A DNA stretch of 64,000 bases from Bagarius yarrelli (Eukaryota > Chordata > Actinopteri > Siluriformes > Sisoridae): positions 8,038,097-8,102,096 of the forward strand of contig VCAZ01000001.1 of NCBI GenBank assembly GCA_005784505.1, written 5' to 3'. The first letter of the stretch is position 1, and each line of letters starts with the position of its first letter. A program made the translations under genes and the position numbers. A model generated the notes under the pieces. That model had not been told where the DNA came from. It worked only from the letters and a program-made list of their open reading frames with translations, and searched no databases. Below, piece after piece: positions 61,501 through 64,000 of this stretch.

Positions 61501-64000
61501 TTCCGTTTTGCACAGAAGGGGTATGGGTGTCTGGATTCTCTTTTGGTTGACGGTGTAGGGGTAGGTCGAATAATATTGGAATTGGGCCTGTGTGTTTATA
61601 TCAGAAATAACATAATAATATGAAGCGGTGTGACATCTAATCAGATCGTCTTCTCTCTTTCTCTGAGTTTTATAATAACATACAGTATGTAAAGATTTTA
61701 CGTCAATATTTCAGCTATAGAAATAACCAGCCAGCTAATAGAACAACAAAAGTCCTCATTGTGTGTTTGTGTGTTCATTCATCTGCTGTTGTGTTTCTCC
61801 ACCCACGTCAGAACAGTCTCATTCATCGGCACGAAAAACGGGTGAAAAATTACGCCCAACCGAAATTACCCCATACACAGGTGTTATAGCGCTAATTTAC
61901 GCTTGTGTCTGAATGAAAACAAAGCTCTTTGTTGTTTCTGTCCAACACTCTTTAAAAAAGAAATCTTTTGATCACGCCACAGACCTTGTTGGATTTGGGA
62001 GCATCTCCGGACTATAAAGACAGCCGTGGACTTACTCCTCTGTACCACAGCGCTATGCTGGGGGGCGACCCATACTGCTGTGAACTGCTGCTGTATGATC
62101 ACGCTCAGCTCGGCTACAGTGACGAGAACGGTTGGCAGGAGATTCATCAGGTAGCACACACATCTATACACACAGCTATACACTTTTTAATACACGTGCA
62201 GTATTAGAGGGACTAAAGCATGGGGGTGGTGCTGATCTGCAGGCTTGTCGACACGGAAATGTGCAGCACCTCGAGCATCTGTTGTTCTACGGAGCTGAGA
62301 TGAGTGCGCAGAATGCCTCAGGAAACACAGCACTGCACCTCTGTGCCCTCTACAACCAGGTACACACAAACAGTACTAATACTACATTAAAGTACTATAT
62401 CCTGACTAGATCTGAAAAAGGGTTGGAGTTAGGGCAGGTTAGCTTCTAGAGATATAGGAACCCAAAGCTACATTTTCAGTGTGAAGTGTGTAAGTTTTCC
62501 CTGTGCTTGTGTATGTTTACTTCTGGTACTCCAGTTTCCTCCCACAGTCCAAAAACATGTATGTTAGATGATGAGTGATTTTAAATTGCCCATAGAAGTA
62601 AGTGTGTGTGATTGTTTGTCTGTATGTGGCCCTGTGTTGGATTAGAAAGTGCATTTGACATAAAATCAGTGCCAAATAAAACATGCATTTCAGAAGGTTT
62701 ATTGTTGCGACTTTTAAGTGGAAGCAGTTAAAGAAATTAACGACATTTTGTCCTAATCTATCAAGTTTTCCATCAATACAAAATAGTCATTATGATCTTA
62801 CACATACATAACATAACGTTGTATAGTCTAACTTATGAAACACATTCGGTCCCAAGCTGTGAAGAATGAAACAATGTCAGAAATAGTTGCTCGGATATCA
62901 TAGATTTGGCAACCCTGGCAAAGTTTAGCCTCATTTACTATGAACACTATTATGGACATTATTTACAGAATAAAATAGAAGACATGATGTTCTGGGAAAA
63001 TGAACAATGACAGGATGGGGTGATACCGCTTCTCATCTGAATCACTGTTACTACCCTAAGGTTGATTATTTTCCAGTAAGAGCACATTGTTTATTCCTTT
63101 AGTACGACAGCAGATCATTTGCCAATGGATTATTATTTATGAAAGGTGATTTATAGTGATAAAATCAATTTAATAAGACAAAAACCAGCCTGGTTATGTT
63201 AAAGGGAATCCACAAAACTAATTCACAAAACATTTAACTTAGCAGCAAAAGTTCTCTTAACTAGCAGTAAAAATTCACAAACCTGCTGAAACAAACATTT
63301 ACTAAGTCATAGAGAAGCTAAGAGTAGGAACGGGGTCGACCTTGTTGCAATAGATGTCAGCATGCTTACTAACTAAGCGCAAAGTGATTGGCTGATAGGA
63401 GAGAAGTCTCTGTCAGATTTTTTTATTCATAAAAGTATTGAAAAGTACAATATTATAATTCCATATTGAAAAAAAAAGATTTGAAAATAGTGTCACTAAT
63501 TAAAACAAGTATATGTTAAGCTAATTGTTATACTCTTACAAGTTCGCGCCTCGTAAACAATTAGTGGATATGCATCAAAACTGCCATTTAATTAACAGAG
63601 TAGAATAGAATAATTATGGCTGATTGTAACTGGATGAAAGAACAACTTTTACTTCTTGCGCAACTTGTTAAAAAAAACAAGAAAAAAATTGTTTCCAAAT
63701 GTTTCTAAAATTGTGTGTACATTTTAGTGCTAAAAGGCTTTGTAAAATAGTCAGAGAGCATAAATCCACGAGATATGAGCTACTTTTGGCTATAATATAT
63801 TTCTGGAATATGTTTCCTTGTCCTAAAGACTGTTCTGTATCTGGAAACGTAAAGTTATACACTGTAAAACTGTAAACCTGAAGACTTCTTACAAAAAATT
63901 ATTAATAAACAACCCACATTTTAAAATGGATAAATTTTTTTCTGTCGAGTCCATTACGTACGTCTCTGTTAGTTACTATAATACCAAAGCATATTTGAGC
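55173..64000 (+). CDS. shank3: SH3 and multiple ankyrin repeat domains protein, SHANK3-type (5' part)
   Basis: Postsynaptic scaffold of excitatory synapses. Seven coding exons in the window: 55173-55373, 57191-57394, 57866-57937, 58976-59084, 60601-60752, 61983-62150, 62243-62359, giving 341 aa; the gene continues past the right edge. Residues 1-52 are a low-complexity N-terminal extension (MPMSPPADGK...). An SPN (ubiquitin-like) domain follows from about residue 53 (IRIGIPDLQQTK, KFLDEERLLREYP, LEFRYKRRIY). Ankyrin repeats start at about residue 160 (HTKANLKKFMEYVQ, KGLDPNFHD, GGAHLDFRTRDGITALHKA, LGASPDYKDSRGLTPLYHSA, DENGWQEIHQACRHG, NASGNTALHLCALYNQ). PDZ, proline-rich and SAM parts would lie beyond 64000. 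HTKANLKKFM and SRGLTPLYHSA favour SHANK3 over SHANK1/2. The acceptor at 55169 means an upstream noncoding exon exists. Teleosts have two shank3 copies and the sequence does not tell which this is. Confidence 0.9.
55374..57190. other. shank3 intron after the first coding exon
   Basis: 1.8 kb, AT-rich, with no recognised exon apart from the compound microsatellite at its start. Confidence 0.6.
55470..55530. repeat. (CT)n-(CA)n compound microsatellite
   Basis: TCTC repeats pass directly into CACA repeats, in the intron after the first shank3 coding exon. Confidence 0.9.
58433..58712 (-). repeat. tRNA-derived SINE followed by a related repeat, minus orientation
   Basis: 58433-58598 reads TTTGCAGCATTTGGCAGACG, then GGGAATCGAACCCACAACC and CAACACCTTAACCATGAGCC, a full minus-strand SINE. 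58600-58712 (GGGTCAGCTATGATACAGCG) matches the tail of the 21300-21505 repeat, inverted. Confidence 0.8.
59280..59910 (+). mobile_element. 3' end of a non-LTR retrotransposon (LINE), interrupted
   Basis: The frame from 59344 encodes AMSYGLETAALKKRQKTELE, GVTRMDRIRNMYIRG and DRLRWFGHVQRRE, typical of the C-terminal part of non-LTR reverse transcriptases. The tail TGGCTGTGGTGACCCCTCAA and CAGCCGACGAGAAAAGA is a common fish LINE 3' end. It is 5'-truncated. A hAT-like element at 59645-59836 splits it. The clade is not assigned. Confidence 0.85.
59645..59836. mobile_element. Short hAT-like MITE inserted in the LINE
   Basis: The left end CAGGGGTGTCCAAACTCTGT and the right end, inverse, CGAGATTGGACAACCCTG are inverted repeats. 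The subterminal GTCCTGGGGGGCTGG/CTGGCCCTCCAGGAC blocks pair as well. The flanking 8 bp GGATAGAG and GTATAGAG differ at one base, a hAT-type target duplication. Length is 192 bp. Confidence 0.9.
61168..61592. mobile_element. MITE with GGCCCAATYCYATT-like inverted ends
   Basis: The left end GACCCAATCCTATTTCT and the right end, inverse, AATATTGGAATTGGGCCTG form degenerate inverted repeats. The GAAGGGGTATGGGTGTCTGG block also occurs at 51215-51320. A second element (61213-61488) splits it. Confidence 0.65.
61213..61488. mobile_element. hAT-like element nested in the MITE
   Basis: The left end CAGGGCCAGCTCTAGGCATG and the right end AAAACCGGGCCTG are inverted repeats starting CAGG. The flanking 8 bp TTCCCCCT and TTTCCCCT differ at one position. 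The interior CCCACCCAATC/CTGCCCACCC is also symmetric. Length is 276 bp with no transposase. Confidence 0.75.
62360..64000. other. shank3 intron, incomplete at the window edge
   Basis: AT-rich intron after the last recognised ankyrin exon. The next expected ankyrin exon is not found before 64000. Apart from the repeat at 62490-62655 nothing was recognised. Confidence 0.6.
62490..62655 (+). repeat. Interspersed repeat fragment (CCACAGTCCAAAAACATG family)
   Basis: TCCCTGTGCTTGTGTATGTT, CAGTTTCCTCCCACAGTCCA and TTTAAATTGCCCATAGAAGT, in the same order as at 52237-52565. Confidence 0.7.

Noticed and set aside
55173..62359. Call of shank1 or shank2
   Set aside because: SPN and ankyrin residues such as HTKANLKKFM and SRGLTPLYHSA fit SHANK3 better than the other two.

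Overview
The window is vertebrate nuclear DNA from a teleost fish. Genes are split into many short exons with GT-AG introns. Introns and intergenic DNA are AT-rich and full of microsatellites, Tc1/mariner-like and hAT-like DNA transposon remnants and tRNA-derived SINEs. A siluriform/ostariophysan origin is possible from the repeat style but is not proven by the sequence. There are no operons, CRISPR arrays, rRNA genes or intact tRNA genes.

Layout, left to right: (1) dmtf1 (+), coding 1515-8739, a Myb/SANT transcription factor with a CpG/ETS-type promoter at the left edge. (2) tmem243 (-), coding 12920-10646, tail-to-tail with dmtf1. (3) meig1 (-), coding 16142-15391. (4) dclre1c/Artemis (+), coding 17794-26382, head-to-head with meig1. 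(5) hspa14 (-), coding 36234-28256, tail-to-tail with dclre1c. (6) cdnf (+), coding 36684-42420, head-to-head with hspa14 across about 450 bp. (7) a 2 kb polypyrimidine tract at 43690-45770, then a long region with no recognisable coding exon. (8) the 5' part of a shank3-type gene (+), first recognised coding exon 55173-55373, seven exons up to 62359, running off the right edge.

Exon borders were set by hand from splice sites, phase and remembered family sequence. All phases close, giving predicted proteins of 655 aa (Dmtf1; a 625 aa alternative end also exists), 126 aa (Tmem243), 92 aa (Meig1), 667 aa (Artemis), 504 aa (Hspa14), 179 aa (Cdnf) and 341 aa so far (Shank3).

The genes do not form one pathway. 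They join three blocks that are separate in human: DMTF1-TMEM243 (7q21), MEIG1-DCLRE1C-HSPA14-CDNF (10p13) and SHANK3 (22q13). I found no convincing new biological system. The most useful observations are a GC-AG intron in dclre1c, two candidate C-terminal ends of dmtf1 with a microsatellite acting as a splice-site pyrimidine tract, two nested transposon insertions inside shank3 introns, a MITE that stops just short of an hspa14 splice donor, and the very long pyrimidine tract between cdnf and shank3.
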